Positions 14,704 through 15,725 of a stretch of DNA of 15,725 bases are shown here, in pieces. Position 1 is the first letter of the stretch. Each line of letters opens with the position of its first letter. Source of the DNA: an uncultured Pseudomonadota bacterium (GTDB taxonomy: Bacteria > Pseudomonadota > Gammaproteobacteria > Burkholderiales > Usitatibacteraceae); contig CAMPHL010000012.1 of the NCBI GenBank assembly GCA_946885905.1, positions 1-15,725 on the forward strand, read 5' to 3'. The notes under the pieces are model-generated. The model saw nothing but the letters and a program-made list of their open reading frames with translations, made no database searches and was not told the DNA's origin. The position numbers and the translations under genes are program-made.

Positions 14704-14853
14704 GGAACACGGATGAAACGGATGGAACGGATAAAACGGATGAAACCCCCAAAGGGCGCGACGTGGCGGGCGGTCGAGGCGGTGCTAGCTTGCGCCCTCC
14801 ATATCGATCTTCTTATCCGTGTTCATCCGCTTCATCCGTTTGATCCGTGTTCC
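14704..14853. repeat. 150-base imperfect inverted-repeat element of CGGATGAA-type units
   Basis: The left arm (14704-14743) starts GGAACACGGATGAAACGGAT and consists of near-identical 9-11 base units built on CGGATGAA. The right arm (14814-14853) is its imperfect reverse complement: 28 of the first 32 bases match from the outer ends. Inside is a second dyad, AGGGCGC (14753-14759) with GCGCCCT (14792-14798). The element sits between maf and rng. It encodes no protein and could form a long hairpin in RNA. It resembles a small non-autonomous repeat element or a structured leader for rng. Confidence 0.75.
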
Positions 14854-14869
14854 AAAGGTTTTCGGCCCG

Positions 14870-15475
14870 CTATGGCACCGTCACCCCGAATAGTCTCAGG
14901 AGGGTGGCGGTCTCGTAAAGCGGCAGCCCCATGACCCCGGTGTAGCTGCCTTCGAGGCGCGAAACGAAGGCGGCGGCGCGGCCCTGGATGCCGTAGGCGC
15001 CCGCCTTGTCGAAAGGCTCGCCCGAAGCCACGTACGCCGCGATGCGTCCAGGGTCCAGCTCCGCGAAGGTGACGATGGATTCGCTCACGGCCATCTCGAA
15101 GCGCGCCTCCTGCTGCAGGCCGACCGCGGTCAGCACGCGATGGGCTTTGCCGGAAAGCTCTCCCAACATGCGCGTGGCGTCGGCCTGGTCCGCGGGCTTG
15201 CCGAAGATCTCCCCGCCGAGCGCGACGGTGGTATCGGCGACCAGCACGGGCTTTCGCAGCAGGCCGCGGCGCAGCGTGACCCGGCTCCATGCGGCCTGCG
15301 CCTTCATGCGGGTCACTCGCCGCACATAGTCGTCCGGCGGCTCGGCGGCCCTCACCGATTCATCGGTGTCGGGATCGGCGCGCGCGCCTTCGCGGAAGAG
15401 CAGCGGCTCGAAGCGCACGCTGATCTGCGCAAGGAGATCGCGGCGGCGCGGGCTGCGGGAAGCGAGGTAGATCAT
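14870..15475 (-). CDS. maf: Maf-family nucleoside triphosphate pyrophosphatase
   Basis: A 201-residue house-cleaning enzyme of the Maf/YhdE family that hydrolyses non-canonical or excess nucleoside triphosphates (dTTP/UTP type in YhdE) to monophosphates. Seen: the start MIYLASRSPRRRDLL with the SxSPRR phosphate-binding loop (6-11), VADTTVALGGEIFGKP (79-94) including D81, DKAGAYGIQG (156-165) and GSYTGVMGLPLYET (176-189). The segment DKAGAYGIQG points to the YhdE rather than YceF branch. Length is normal. It starts six bases after the rlmH stop, so both share a transcript; next to rng, this is the usual proteobacterial order. The stop (TAG, 14872-14870) lies close to the right arm of the inverted-repeat element. 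Confidence 0.94.
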   Translation of the reverse strand: MIYLASRSPRRRDLLAQISVRFEPLLFREGARADPDTDESVRAAEPPDDYVRRVTRMKAQAAWSRVTLRRGLLRKPVLVADTTVALGGEIFGKPADQADATRMLGELSGKAHRVLTAVGLQQEARFEMAVSESIVTFAELDPGRIAAYVASGEPFDKAGAYGIQGRAAAFVSRLEGSYTGVMGLPLYETATLLRLFGVTVP

Positions 15476-15481
15476 CGTTGC

Positions 15482-15725
15482 TCATTCGCGGTGGTACGGG
15501 TGCCGCGAGAGTATGGACCAGGCGCGGTAGAGCTGTTCGGCGAGGACCACGCGAACGAGCGCATGGGGCAGCGTGAGCGGCGAAAGCGACAGGAGCTTCG
15601 AGGCCCGGGCCCTCACCTCGTCGGAAAGCCCGTCGGCTCCCCCGATCACGAACGCGGGATGGCTGCCGTCGCGCATCCAGTCCGAGAGCATCACCGAAAG
15701 CCCCTGCGTGGTCACGCTCCTGCCG
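15482..15725 (-). CDS. rlmH: RlmH, 23S rRNA pseudouridine-1915 N3-methyltransferase (5' part missing)
   Basis: The visible 81 codons are the C-terminal half of RlmH, a SPOUT-fold SAM-dependent methyltransferase that modifies position 1915 of 23S rRNA on the assembled 70S ribosome. The signature is clear: [37 protein letters not shown] and the end [16 protein letters not shown], with the SAM-knot GG and the His/Tyr-rich tail. The frame stays open to the window edge, so the gene is cut there; the GTG near 15715 is an internal codon. It heads the visible rlmH-maf-rng row. Confidence 0.95.
   Translation of the reverse strand, partial: GRSVTTQGLSVMLSDWMRDGSHPAFVIGGADGLSDEVRARASKLLSLSPLTLPHALVRVVLAEQLYRAWSILSRHPYHRE

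Noticed and set aside
14701..14860. CRISPR array in the CGGATGAA repeats
   Set aside because: Units are 9-11 bases without spacers and form two opposed arms; there are no cas genes.

Overview
This GC-rich window looks like chromosomal DNA of a betaproteobacterium. The call rests on gene content and order, with no RNA marker: pilT-pilU divergent from a yggS-proC-yggT group, and an rlmH-maf-rng group. Genus cannot be told from the sequence alone. No tRNA, rRNA, CRISPR array or transposase was seen.

Layout. 1-45: the last codons of an unidentified gene. 90-389: a small exported protein of unknown function. 522-1686 (minus): a winged-helix regulator followed, with a 14-base overlap, by a DUF6036-type nucleotidyltransferase, which together look like a toxin-antitoxin-like pair. 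1687-1987: a divergent control region that may also hold a gene remnant. 1988-2723 (plus): a ribbon-helix-helix antitoxin and a VapC-type PIN toxin. 2724-2820: a cluster of perfect hairpins between convergent genes. 2824-5026 (minus): pilT then pilU, the type IV pilus retraction ATPases, behind a good sigma-70 promoter. 5187-7069: two tandem paralogous ABC-type substrate-binding proteins without transporter partners, between pilT and yggS. 7080-9156: yggS (PLP homeostasis), proC (proline synthesis) and yggT (membrane protein), chained by 4-base overlaps. 9157-9796: mostly non-coding, with one convincing 32-residue membrane peptide gene and one doubtful small ORF.

9797-12204 encodes a large bacterial dynamin-like GTPase with a Pro/Ala-rich tail carrying four TQ(K/R)LP repeats. 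Its frame has no stop where the gene should end; a one-base shift between about 12155 and 12204 would end it at a TGA that overlaps the ATG of the next gene, a phytanoyl-CoA dioxygenase-family Fe(II)/2-oxoglutarate enzyme (12201-13217). 13228-15725 (minus) holds rlmH (cut by the window edge), maf and rng, with an unusual 150-base imperfect inverted-repeat element between maf and rng.

Housekeeping functions (pilus retraction, PLP and proline metabolism, RNA and nucleotide quality control) form the backbone. The accessory parts are the two back-to-back TA-like modules, the orphan binding proteins, the dynamin/dioxygenase pair and the inverted-repeat element. A recurring theme is a -10-like hexamer 7-8 bases before an ATG that lacks a Shine-Dalgarno sequence (genes starting at 1686, 7080 and 9797), suggesting leaderless mRNAs.
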